Source: Desulfobulbus sp. (lineage in GTDB: Bacteria > Desulfobacterota > Desulfobulbia > Desulfobulbales > Desulfobulbaceae). From it: DNA of 5,174 nucleotides. Location: NCBI GenBank assembly GCA_017998195.1, contig JAGODN010000206.1:1-5174 (forward strand), given 5' to 3'. Under the pieces are notes generated by a model that was not told the origin of the DNA, made no database searches, and saw only the letters and a list, made by a program, of their open reading frames with translations. Positions 1 to 5,174 of this stretch are shown in pieces; position 1 is the first letter of the stretch, and each line of letters begins with the position of its first letter. Made by a program: the position numbers and the translations under genes.

Positions 1-59
1 CGACAGCGGCCGGTCAGACCCGAGTCCGCGCGGGCGCAACGGCCCGGTTCCGGGTCCGG

Positions 60-110
60 TTGCCCTGTATTATCAGGAACTATTCTTCGATCTTTCCTTT
101 CCCGGACGGA
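60..110 (+). promoter_or_regulatory. AT-rich patch upstream of the kinase, weak candidate promoter
   Basis: This stretch is clearly richer in A and T than its surroundings. It contains TATTAT (68-73) and TATTCT (81-86), which resemble a -10 element. TTGCCC at 60-65 lies 15 bp before TATTCT, and nothing better than a weak -35 lies at the usual distance before TATTAT. The position, about 100 bp ahead of the kinase start, fits a promoter. The match to a sigma-70 consensus is poor, and an alternative sigma factor or a start outside the window is possible. No complete gene is seen in 1-154. Confidence 0.22.
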
Positions 111-173
111 CGTGCTACACCATCGCGAAGAACCGCGAGAGAGCGGTCGAACAGGTGGATTTCATGGAGCAAC

Positions 174-180
174 AGGAGGT
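174..180 (+). promoter_or_regulatory. Strong ribosome binding site that decides the kinase start
   Basis: AGGAGGT sits just ahead of the ATG at 185, with five bases between AGGAGG and the ATG. In-frame alternatives lie upstream: GTG at 155, and ATG at 164 preceded by AGGTGG at 153-158. The 174-180 site is the closest to the anti-Shine-Dalgarno consensus, so the ATG at 185 is preferred. The ATG at 164 remains a fair second choice and would add seven residues. Confidence 0.65.
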
Positions 181-184
181 CGGC

Positions 185-2488
185 ATGTCCGGGAAAAACG
201 ACCTGCACCCCGCCGAGGGCAGTGACAGCCAACGCTTCGCCCCAGACCCCGAGACCGCGCGGCTCGGGGCCGTGCTCGAACACATCGGCGACGGCTTTCT
301 CGCCTGCGACGCGGACTGGCGGCTCGTGCTGGTCAACGTCGCGGCGGAGCGCATGCTCGGCATGCGCCGCCAGGATCTGCTCGGCCGCAACCTGTGGTCG
401 GTGTTCCCCCAGGCCCGCACCACCCGGCTGGAAGAAGAATACCTGCGCGCCGCCGCCGGCGAGACCCGGGACTTCGAAAACTTCTACGAGCCCTGGGGCC
501 GCTGGTTCCACAACCGATGCTTCCCGCGCCGGGGCGGCGGCATGTTCTGCTACTTCCTCGACATCACCCGCCAGAAACGGGTGGCCACGGCCCTGCGCGC
601 CACCATTCCGCACCAGGGGGACGAAGAATCCGACCGAACCGAGTTCGTGCTGCGCTTCCGCCCGGACAACGGCGTATGCACCTTTGTCAACGACGTGTTC
701 TGCCGGCTGTTCGGCATCAGCCGCGAGGCCATCGTCGGCCGGGCCTGGCAGCCGGTGGTCGTGCCCGAGGACCTGGCCCAGGTGGAAGCGGCCCTGCAAC
801 GGCTCTCGCCGGAGCACCCGGTCATCACCCTGGAGACGCGCGTGTACGATGCCGCCGGCGCGGTCCGCTGGCTCAAGCTGGTCAACCGCGGCATCTTCGC
901 CGACCAGGGCCGGCTGGCCGAGGTCCAGGTCGTGGGCCGGGACATCACCGAGCGGAGGCAGCTGGAGGAACGGTACCGCGCCCTGGTGGAGACCACCACG
1001 GATCTCATCTGGGAGACTGACGCCTCCGGCAACTTCACCTACCTGAGCCCCAAGTTCGAGGAGATCACCGGCCACCCGCCGTCCGCTTTTGTCGGCCGCT
1101 CGCTCCTCGATCTGCTGCCCGAGGAGGGGACCGAGGAGGTCGGCCAGCGCCTGCTGAGCGCCCTGCTCGACGTGCTGCCGTTTGCCTCCCTGGAGGTGCC
1201 GATCCGCCACCGCGACGGCCGCCTGGTGCTGCTCGAGGTGAGCGGTGTGCCGGTGACCGGGCCGGACGGCCGTCCCCGGGGACTGCGCGGCATCAGCCGC
1301 GACGTGACCGCGCGCAAGCAGGCCGAGGCCGAGCGCCAGCGGCTGCACGACCAGCTGTTCCACGCCCAGAAGATGGAGTCCATCGGCCGGCTGGCCGGCG
1401 GCGTGGCGCACGATTTCAACAACATGCTCAGCGTCATCCTCTCCTACGCGGAGATGGCCATGGACAAGGTCGAGCCGGGCTCGCCGCTGCACCGTGACCT
1501 GACCGAGATCTCCTGCGCCGGCCTGCGCTCCGCGGACATCGTCCGGCGCCTGCTCACCTTTGCCCGCAAGGAGACCAGCGCGCCGCGGGTGCTCGACCTG
1601 AACGAGGGCATCAGCGACATCTGCACCATGATCGGCCGCCTCATCGGCGAGCACATCGACCTGCAATGGCAGCCGGGTCCGGGGCCGCTGCCGGTGTGCA
1701 TGGACCCCTCGCAGCTCGACCAGATCCTCGCCAACCTGTGCGTCAACGCGCGCGACGCCATCAGCGGCGTGGGCCGCATCACCATCGCCACCGGGGTGAG
1801 CGTGATCGACCAGGCCGCCTGCGCGCGCTACCCCGACTGCAACCCCGGCCGCTACGTGACCCTGAGCGTGGAGGACACCGGCTGCGGCATGGACGAGGCC
1901 ACCCGTTCGCGCCTGTTCGAGCCGTTCTTCACCACCAAGGAGACCGGCGCGGGCACCGGCCTGGGCCTGGCCACGGTGTTCGGCATTGTCCGCCAGATGG
2001 GCGGCTGCATCGAGGTGGACAGCGAACCGGGCCGGGGCGCCACCGTGCGCCTGTTCCTGCCCGCCCACGAGGGCGGTCGCGACCTGCCGAACCTGGAGGA
2101 CGCCGGCCGGCGGCCGCCCGGGGGCACGGAAACCGTGCTCATCGTCGACGACGAATCCTCCATCCTCAAAATCGCCCGCCGCATGCTCGAGAAACTCGGC
2201 TACACCGTGCTCACCGCGCCCGGCCCGTCCGAGGCCGTGGCCGCGGCCAGCGGCCACCGCGGCCCCATTCACCTGCTGCTCACCGACGTGGTCATGCCGG
2301 AGATGAGCGGCCGCGACCTGGTGCCGCGCATCCAGGCCATGCAGCCGGGTATCCGGGTGCTGTACATGTCCGGCTACTCGCAGCACATCCTCTCCAACCT
2401 GGTGGTGCTCGAGGCCGGGCTGCCGCTGATCAGCAAACCCTTCTCGTTTCGCGAACTGGCGGAAAAGATCCGCGAAGTCCTCGCCTGA
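185..2488 (+). CDS. Soluble hybrid sensor histidine kinase, PAS-PAS-PAS-HisKA-HATPase-receiver
   Basis: This 767-residue protein should autophosphorylate a histidine in response to a signal read by its PAS domains, then pass the phosphate to its own C-terminal receiver. Three PAS-like domains lie at about 24-128, 150-258 and 268-378; each ends in a D-I/V-T-x-R/K-type exit motif followed by a charged helix. HisKA (about 388-456) carries the H-box LAGGVAHDFNN with His409. The ATPase domain shows the N-box (Asn521), G1 box DTGCGMD (564-570), F-box FEPFFTTK and G2 box GTGLGLA. The receiver (about 650-765) starts VLIVDDE and keeps Asp655/Asp656, phospho-acceptor Asp701, Ser729 and Lys751. All key residues are intact. 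There is no signal peptide or membrane helix, so it should be cytoplasmic. There is no DNA-binding domain, no Hpt domain and no adjacent response regulator, so the output is unknown. No LOV-type cysteine motif (NCRFLQ) is seen in the PAS domains, and the ligand cannot be read from the sequence. No U-tract terminator follows the gene. Confidence 0.95.
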   Translation: MSGKNDLHPAEGSDSQRFAPDPETARLGAVLEHIGDGFLACDADWRLVLVNVAAERMLGMRRQDLLGRNLWSVFPQARTTRLEEEYLRAAAGETRDFENFYEPWGRWFHNRCFPRRGGGMFCYFLDITRQKRVATALRATIPHQGDEESDRTEFVLRFRPDNGVCTFVNDVFCRLFGISREAIVGRAWQPVVVPEDLAQVEAALQRLSPEHPVITLETRVYDAAGAVRWLKLVNRGIFADQGRLAEVQVVGRDITERRQLEERYRALVETTTDLIWETDASGNFTYLSPKFEEITGHPPSAFVGRSLLDLLPEEGTEEVGQRLLSALLDVLPFASLEVPIRHRDGRLVLLEVSGVPVTGPDGRPRGLRGISRDVTARKQAEAERQRLHDQLFHAQKMESIGRLAGGVAHDFNNMLSVILSYAEMAMDKVEPGSPLHRDLTEISCAGLRSADIVRRLLTFARKETSAPRVLDLNEGISDICTMIGRLIGEHIDLQWQPGPGPLPVCMDPSQLDQILANLCVNARDAISGVGRITIATGVSVIDQAACARYPDCNPGRYVTLSVEDTGCGMDEATRSRLFEPFFTTKETGAGTGLGLATVFGIVRQMGGCIEVDSEPGRGATVRLFLPAHEGGRDLPNLEDAGRRPPGGTETVLIVDDESSILKIARRMLEKLGYTVLTAPGPSEAVAAASGHRGPIHLLLTDVVMPEMSGRDLVPRIQAMQPGIRVLYMSGYSQHILSNLVVLEAGLPLISKPFSFRELAEKIREVLA

Positions 2489-2515
2489 GCGCCCGTCCCG
2501 GCCGGCCGGACCGGG

Positions 2516-2543
2516 TTGCAATTTGGCGCGGACGCGGTACAAT
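2516..2543 (+). promoter_or_regulatory. Candidate sigma-70 promoter for the barrel protein gene
   Basis: TTGCAA (2516-2521) and TACAAT (2538-2543) are separated by 16 bp. They match the TTGACA and TATAAT consensus at 4 of 6 and 5 of 6 positions. The pair lies 28 bp after the kinase stop in an otherwise very GC-rich region, so chance occurrence is less likely than in AT-rich DNA. A transcript from here would start near 2550 and have a leader of about 165 nt before the ATG at 2715. Confidence 0.5.
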
Positions 2544-2549
2544 CCCCGG

Positions 2550-2714
2550 GTCCGCGTCCAGAAACGCGCACAAACGGAAAACGGGGCGCCCGTTTCCGGG
2601 TCGGCGCCGGCCAGGCCGGGTGACGCTGACCGCCCTTCGGGCCGGAACCGGCAAGCACCTGCCGGGGTTGTCCCGGCCTCTTTCATTTCAGCCTTTTGTT
2701 GTGGAGGAACCACC
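2550..2714 (+). promoter_or_regulatory. GC-rich, potentially structured 5' leader of the barrel gene
   Basis: Several inverted repeats are visible. A perfect 5-bp stem CGCGT/ACGCG lies at 2553-2568 with a 6-nt loop. A stem CGGAAAACGGG/CCCGTTTCCG with one bulged base and a GCG loop lies at 2575-2598. GCCC-TTC-GGGC lies at 2632-2642. A long imperfect hairpin lies at 2640-2678: inner stem CCGGCA/TGCCGG around AGCACC, outer stem GGCCGG/CCGGCC. The long hairpin is followed by a pyrimidine-rich stretch (2679-2700). It overlaps the 2632-2642 hairpin, so the two cannot form together. The ribosome site GGAGG (2703-2707) is outside the stems. I do not recognise a known riboswitch class. In DNA this GC-rich some stems arise by chance, so a regulatory role is an inference. 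Confidence 0.35.
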
Positions 2715-3353
2715 ATGAACAAACACCTGATCGCCTCGCTCTGTGGCCTGAGCCTGACCCTGCTGCCCGCGGTGAGCAACGCCTACGAACCGTACATGGG
2801 CCCGTATTTCAGCTTCAACGGCGGCCTGGCCATGGCCGTGGATGCGGACGCCACCGAACCGGGCCTGCCCGGCGGCTTCACCATCGAGTCGGACGCCGGT
2901 TTTGCCGGCACCGTGGCCATGGGCTTCCGGGTCAACCCGAACATCCGTTTCGAGGCCGAGTTCGGCTACCAGCAGAACGACGTGGACCGCATGGAGTACG
3001 GCTGGGAGAGCATCCCGCTGGAAGGCGACACCTGGTCCAACTCGCTCCTGGTCAACGGCTACATCGACTTCTTCAACAACAGCCCCATCACCCCGTTCGT
3101 CACCGCCGGCGTGGGCGGGGCCTACGTGGAGCTGAACGATTTCAAGGTGCCGGGCGAGTGGGGCCCGGGCTACGACGCCGACGACACCGTGTTCGCCTGG
3201 CAGGTGGGCGCGGGCATCGGCTACGCGCTCACCCCGCAGCTGACCTTTGACCTCAAGTACCGCTACTTCGCCACTTCGGACCCGGAATTCGACGGCACCG
3301 AGGTGGAGTACGCCAGCCACAACGTCTACGCCGGTATTCGTCTGCACTTCTGA
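2715..3353 (+). CDS. Small outer-membrane beta-barrel protein, OmpA/OMP_b-brl type
   Basis: This 212-residue precursor has a clear signal peptide: positive N-terminus MNKH, a hydrophobic core to about residue 18, and a likely cleavage after SNA at residue 23. The mature part has about eight amphipathic stretches, near residues 31-42, 62-73, 77-90, 108-119, 125-140, 157-172, 176-187 and 199-212. These alternate with polar loops rich in Asp, Glu, Gly and Pro, which fits an eight-stranded barrel. The last strand ends in IRLHF, with the terminal Phe typical of BAM-inserted proteins. The mature protein has no cysteine. The family (OmpA-like transmembrane / OMP beta-barrel) includes structural, adhesion and stress proteins; the exact role here cannot be told. 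The start at 2715 is chosen because GGAGG lies seven bases before it and it places the signal peptide at the N-terminus. The reading frame is open further upstream, but only from a TTG and without these features. It probably has its own promoter, and a hairpin terminator follows. Confidence 0.88.
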   Translation: MNKHLIASLCGLSLTLLPAVSNAYEPYMGPYFSFNGGLAMAVDADATEPGLPGGFTIESDAGFAGTVAMGFRVNPNIRFEAEFGYQQNDVDRMEYGWESIPLEGDTWSNSLLVNGYIDFFNNSPITPFVTAGVGGAYVELNDFKVPGEWGPGYDADDTVFAWQVGAGIGYALTPQLTFDLKYRYFATSDPEFDGTEVEYASHNVYAGIRLHF

Positions 3354-3405
3354 GCGCGGATAGCCGGAGCGATGACCACCAGCCGGCGCGCCGCTCGCTA
3401 CCCTG

Positions 3406-3462
3406 AGAAAAAGAGAAACAAAAAGCCCACCTGTGCTCGGCACGCGTGGGCTTCCTGATTTT
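3406..3462. terminator. Hairpin terminator after the barrel gene, U-tract on both sides
   Basis: A perfect 8-bp stem AAGCCCAC (3423-3430) / GTGGGCTT (3446-3453) encloses a second stem GTGC/GCAC with a TCG loop. On the plus strand it is followed by an interrupted T-rich run (TTCCTGATTTTCT), so it can end the barrel-protein transcript. On the minus strand the same hairpin is followed by the complement of the A-rich run 3406-3424, a better U-tract (TTTTTGTTTCTCTTTTT). It therefore probably works in both directions, perhaps more strongly leftward. Confidence 0.7.
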
Positions 3463-3479
3463 CTGACCGGGAGCTGACC

Positions 3480-3854
3480 GTGTCCAATCTGAATGACCCG
3501 AGGGTGGTGCTTGCCGTTGAGCGAACCCTGCTCGCCTGGAATCGCACCAGCCTCTCGCTCATCGCCTTCGGCTTTGTAATGGAACGCGGTGGCATACTCA
3601 TGCAGACCATCGCGCCGGAAGTGGTGCACCCCAGCCTGCTGACCATGACGTTCTGGCTGGGCCTGGCGTTCATGCTGCTGGGGACGGTCGCCTCGGCCTA
3701 CTCGGCCCGACAGTACGTGATCGTGCTCCGGACGCTTGCGCCGGCCGAATTCCCGCCAGGATACTCCGCCCGGTGGGGGGTGCTGCTCAATTCGTCGGTT
3801 GGCGCGTTCGGGCTGATCCTGCTGGCGGCGCTCTGGTTCTGGCGCGCACACTGA
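3480..3854 (+). CDS. DUF202 / YidH-like small inner-membrane protein
   Basis: This is a 124-residue protein starting with GTG, with GGGAG (3469-3473) six bases before it. The N-terminal segment reads LAVERTLLAWNRTSLSLIAF, the signature of the DUF202 family (ERTxLAWxRTxLSL) found in E. coli YidH and relatives. Three hydrophobic segments fit the family topology: about 22-36, 53-76 and 101-121. Charged loops lie between them (MERGG; SARQYVIVLR). Length is typical for the family. The biochemical function of DUF202 proteins is not established. There is no partner gene of known function beside it. It lies between two hairpin terminators (3406-3462 and 3895-3936). It may therefore be transcribed alone or by readthrough, although no convincing promoter is seen in the 126-bp gap before it. 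Confidence 0.9.
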   Translation: MSNLNDPRVVLAVERTLLAWNRTSLSLIAFGFVMERGGILMQTIAPEVVHPSLLTMTFWLGLAFMLLGTVASAYSARQYVIVLRTLAPAEFPPGYSARWGVLLNSSVGAFGLILLAALWFWRAH

Positions 3855-3894
3855 GGCGAGACCGCCGGTTGCCGGTCCGCACCACCAAGGTCTG

Positions 3895-3936
3895 AAAAAA
3901 ACGGCGCCGGGAGTTGCTCCCGGCGCCGTTTTTTTT
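3895..3936. terminator. Strong bidirectional Rho-independent terminator between convergent genes
   Basis: A perfect inverted repeat with core ACGGCGCCGGGAG (3901-3913), loop TTG (3914-3916) and CTCCCGGCGCCGT (3917-3929) is extended by six further A:T pairs. It is flanked by seven A (3895-3901) on the left and eight T (3929-3936) on the right. The T-run ends the plus-strand DUF202 transcript, 41 bp after its stop. The A-run gives an equivalent U-tract for the minus-strand operon arriving from the yajD-like gene, whose stop is at 3985. Confidence 0.97.
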
Positions 3937-3984
3937 GTGTGTTCCCCAGCCCGGGGCAAGGCCCTCCGCGGGGAGCGCGTCCGC

Positions 3985-4320
3985 TCAGTCCGGCTCGCCC
4001 TTTTTGGCCTTGTCCGCCTTTGGCTGCAGCAGGCCGGCAAGCGCGGCGAACGGGTTGTGGGTGGTGGTCGGACCGCCTCTTTTGTCCGGATTCTCGCTGG
4101 GCAGCCACTCGGCGTCGAGCGTGCGGCTGTGCTCGTTGTCGTGGCAGTAGATGCAGAGCAGTTCCCAGTTGCTGCCGTCGGGCGGGTTGTTTTTGTAGTT
4201 ATGATCAATGTGGTGGACGGTCAATTCACGCAGGTTCTTGCCGGCGAATTCCCGGCCGCATTTGCCGCACACCCAGGGCAGGATCTTGAGCGCCTGGCTG
4301 CGGTAATCGACTTTTTTCAT
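3985..4320 (-). CDS. yajD: YajD-type HNH nuclease domain protein
   Basis: This 111-residue protein closely follows the pattern I recall for E. coli YajD (about 115 residues). It has a PWVCGKCGREF segment near the N-terminus, RELTVHHIDH at 31-40, NNPPDGSNWELLC at 44-56 and CIYCHDNEH at 56-64, and a C-terminal NPFAAL motif. Cys18/Cys21 and Cys56/Cys59 form the zinc-binding pairs, and His36/His37, Asn51 and His60 are the expected HNH-fold residues. This fold cuts or nicks nucleic acid in many families; the substrate and role of YajD itself are not settled. The start at 4320 is chosen because GGAG (complement of 4326-4329) lies five bases upstream and the homologous region begins right after it. 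The frame is open further upstream but overlaps the previous gene. The gene is last in a minus-strand cluster, 44 bp after the flavin-reductase-like gene, and ends before the bidirectional terminator. Confidence 0.93.
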   Translation of the reverse strand: MKKVDYRSQALKILPWVCGKCGREFAGKNLRELTVHHIDHNYKNNPPDGSNWELLCIYCHDNEHSRTLDAEWLPSENPDKRGGPTTTHNPFAALAGLLQPKADKAKKGEPD

Positions 4321-4364
4321 GTGCGCTCCGTTGGTGGCGCGCGGCCGGACCGGGCCGGGCACGC

Positions 4365-4865
4365 CTACTCGGTTTCGTAACAGGCGAGGATCTCGCCGAA
4401 ATACAGGGTGTGGTAGTCCTTTTGCGGGTACAGGTTTTCCAGCGCCGGGTCGAGCAGGGCCGGGTCCATGGCCGACTTGTAGACGATCCGGCACTCGTAG
4501 TGCACGCCCGGGATGGCGATGACCGGCGAGGCCACCCGCTGCCCCGGCTGCAGCGCCAGGCCGCATTCCTTGAACTTGTCGACGTCCCGGCCGGACTTGG
4601 TGCCGCAGAAGGCCACGGCCTTGTTGTGCGCGCTGCCGGCCGGCACGGTCACGGTGAAATTGTCGGCCTGTTCCATCAGGGTGAAGGTGTGGCGCGAGTC
4701 GCGCACCGCCACCATGAAGATGGGCCGCTGCCAGATGGTGCCGATGGTGGCCCAGCCGATGGTCATGGTGTTCACCGCCTCGCCGGCCTTGACGGTCAGA
4801 AAGGCGCCCTGCTTGATGCGGGCCATCAGGGCGTCGGCGTTGTCCAGGTAGTCTCGTGTCTGCAT
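4365..4865 (-). CDS. Flavin reductase-like / flavoredoxin family protein
   Basis: This is a 166-residue protein of the flavin reductase-like fold (FMN-binding split barrel). Typical features are GAFLTVKAGEAVNTMTIGWA near residues 20-39 and WQRPIFMVAVRDSRHT at 45-60, the FMN-contact region of the family. DNFTVTVP (68-75), a middle helix KAVAFCGTKSGRDVDKF (82-98) and YECRIVYKS (123-131) follow. Family members bind FMN and act as flavin reductases or small electron carriers; the partner is not visible here. Several cysteines are present (Cys87, 101, 125, 162), but no iron-sulfur motif. The start at 4865 is supported by GGAG (complement of 4872-4875) six bases upstream. An in-frame ATG at 4922 would add 19 residues but lacks a good ribosome site. 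It lies 73 bp after the stop of a second family member, probably in the same operon, and before yajD. Confidence 0.87.
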   Translation of the reverse strand: MQTRDYLDNADALMARIKQGAFLTVKAGEAVNTMTIGWATIGTIWQRPIFMVAVRDSRHTFTLMEQADNFTVTVPAGSAHNKAVAFCGTKSGRDVDKFKECGLALQPGQRVASPVIAIPGVHYECRIVYKSAMDPALLDPALENLYPQKDYHTLYFGEILACYETE

Positions 4866-4938
4866 GGTGTTCTCCGTTGTTCCCGTTGATAAGGTTTTCT
4901 TGTTCACTGGGTGATTTTTCATTGCAGGTTCAGATAGA

Positions 4939-5174
4939 TCAGGAGCCCTCTGTCTCCTTGCGCAACTTCTTGCCGCTGTCCCAGGCATTGCCCAACCGGC
5001 TGCCCAGCGACCAATAGGCGTTCTCCGGCATGCTCAGGAGAAAGGGTTTGATTGTGCCCATGTCCGGCTTGCCGTCGGTGAGGAACCGCTCTTCGGTGTA
5101 GACGGTGACCATCTCGGCGATGAACAGGGTGTGCGACGGCAGCTCCACGCTCCGGTACAGCCGGCATTCCATGG
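4939..5174 (-). CDS. Flavin reductase-like protein, C-terminal part, runs off the right edge
   Basis: The visible 78 codons encode the C-terminal end of a second flavin-reductase-like protein; the N-terminus lies beyond the window. The visible part has ECRLYRSVELPSHTLFIAEMV, matching the ECR-...-HTL-...-E pattern of the neighbouring gene (ECRIVYKS and YHTLYFGEIL). It then has a tail with ENAYWSLGSRLGNAWDSGKK, a motif typical of the longer flavoredoxin-like members. The tail is absent from the downstream neighbour, so the two belong to different subtypes. The ATG at 5170-5172 is likely internal, since the domain needs well over 100 more residues. The gene is upstream of the complete flavin-reductase-like gene on the same strand. 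Confidence 0.8.
   Translation of the reverse strand, partial: MECRLYRSVELPSHTLFIAEMVTVYTEERFLTDGKPDMGTIKPFLLSMPENAYWSLGSRLGNAWDSGKKLRKETEGS

Noticed and set aside
2575..2598. Hairpin considered as the terminator of the kinase gene
   Set aside because: The stem is strong but is followed by GG-rich sequence rather than a T-run, and it lies downstream of the candidate barrel promoter.
2523..2714. Upstream in-frame extension of the barrel gene by 64 codons
   Set aside because: It begins at a TTG with no ribosome site, overlaps the candidate promoter, and would bury the signal peptide inside the protein.
2489..2714. Cyclic-di-GMP (GEMM) or other known riboswitch in the barrel leader
   Set aside because: I looked for the conserved GEMM core and saw no match; no other named class was recognised by eye.
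80..2779. A very long open frame (899 codons) on the minus strand opposite the kinase
   Set aside because: It is codon-aligned with the kinase frame. In that register antisense stops require sense TTA, CTA or TCA, which are rare in GC-rich genes. The translation is rich in His, Ala, Gly and Val with no domain pattern, whereas the plus strand encodes a complete kinase.
2688..4208. A 506-codon open frame on the minus strand spanning the barrel and DUF202 genes
   Set aside because: It crosses two clear terminators and runs antisense to two well-supported genes in the codon-aligned register. The protein is low-complexity and matches nothing recognisable.
4410..4889. A plus-strand open frame opposite the flavin-reductase-like gene
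   Set aside because: It is a shadow of the minus-strand gene, which has family motifs and a good ribosome site; the plus-strand translation is biased and featureless.
1..5174. CRISPR array, insertion sequence, integrase or defence cassette
   Set aside because: No regularly spaced repeats, terminal inverted repeats or transposase/integrase motifs are seen. The single HNH protein is the housekeeping YajD type, not a restriction or toxin cassette.

Overview
The window comes from a GC-rich, Gram-negative bacterium. The evidence is an outer-membrane beta-barrel protein with a signal peptide and a C-terminal phenylalanine, Shine-Dalgarno sites of the GGAG type, a YajD-type HNH protein and a DUF202 inner-membrane protein. 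Codon third positions are strongly G/C. A proteobacterium in the broad sense (Pseudomonadota or a Desulfuromonas/Desulfovibrio-like lineage) is likely. The window alone does not fix the genus.

Layout. Positions 1-184 are a leader with an AT-rich patch that could hold a promoter. A large soluble hybrid histidine kinase (185-2488, +) follows, with three PAS domains, HisKA, HATPase and a C-terminal receiver. A 226-bp gap (2489-2714) holds a plausible sigma-70 promoter and a GC-rich leader with several possible hairpins. Next is a small outer-membrane beta-barrel protein (2715-3353, +), then a hairpin terminator, then a three-helix DUF202 membrane protein (3480-3854, +). A very strong bidirectional terminator (3895-3936) separates these from a minus-strand cluster. 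Reading leftward from the right edge, that cluster is the C-terminal part of one flavin-reductase-like protein (runs off the window), a complete second flavin-reductase-like protein (4365-4865), and a YajD-type HNH protein (3985-4320). All three lie head to tail with gaps of 44 and 73 bp.

How the genes relate. The kinase has no DNA-binding output domain and no partner regulator in view, so its targets are unknown. The barrel protein appears to have its own promoter, and the DUF202 gene lies behind a hairpin, so the plus-strand genes are probably largely separate transcription units. The minus-strand genes look like one operon, with two flavin/FMN-binding redox proteins upstream of yajD.

I see no CRISPR array, insertion sequence, integrase, tRNA, rRNA or recognisable defence system. 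Most of the window is ordinary chromosomal content. The parts most worth a second look are the structured leader of the barrel gene, the tandem flavin reductase paralogs, and a hairpin whose better U-tract faces the strand with no adjacent gene.
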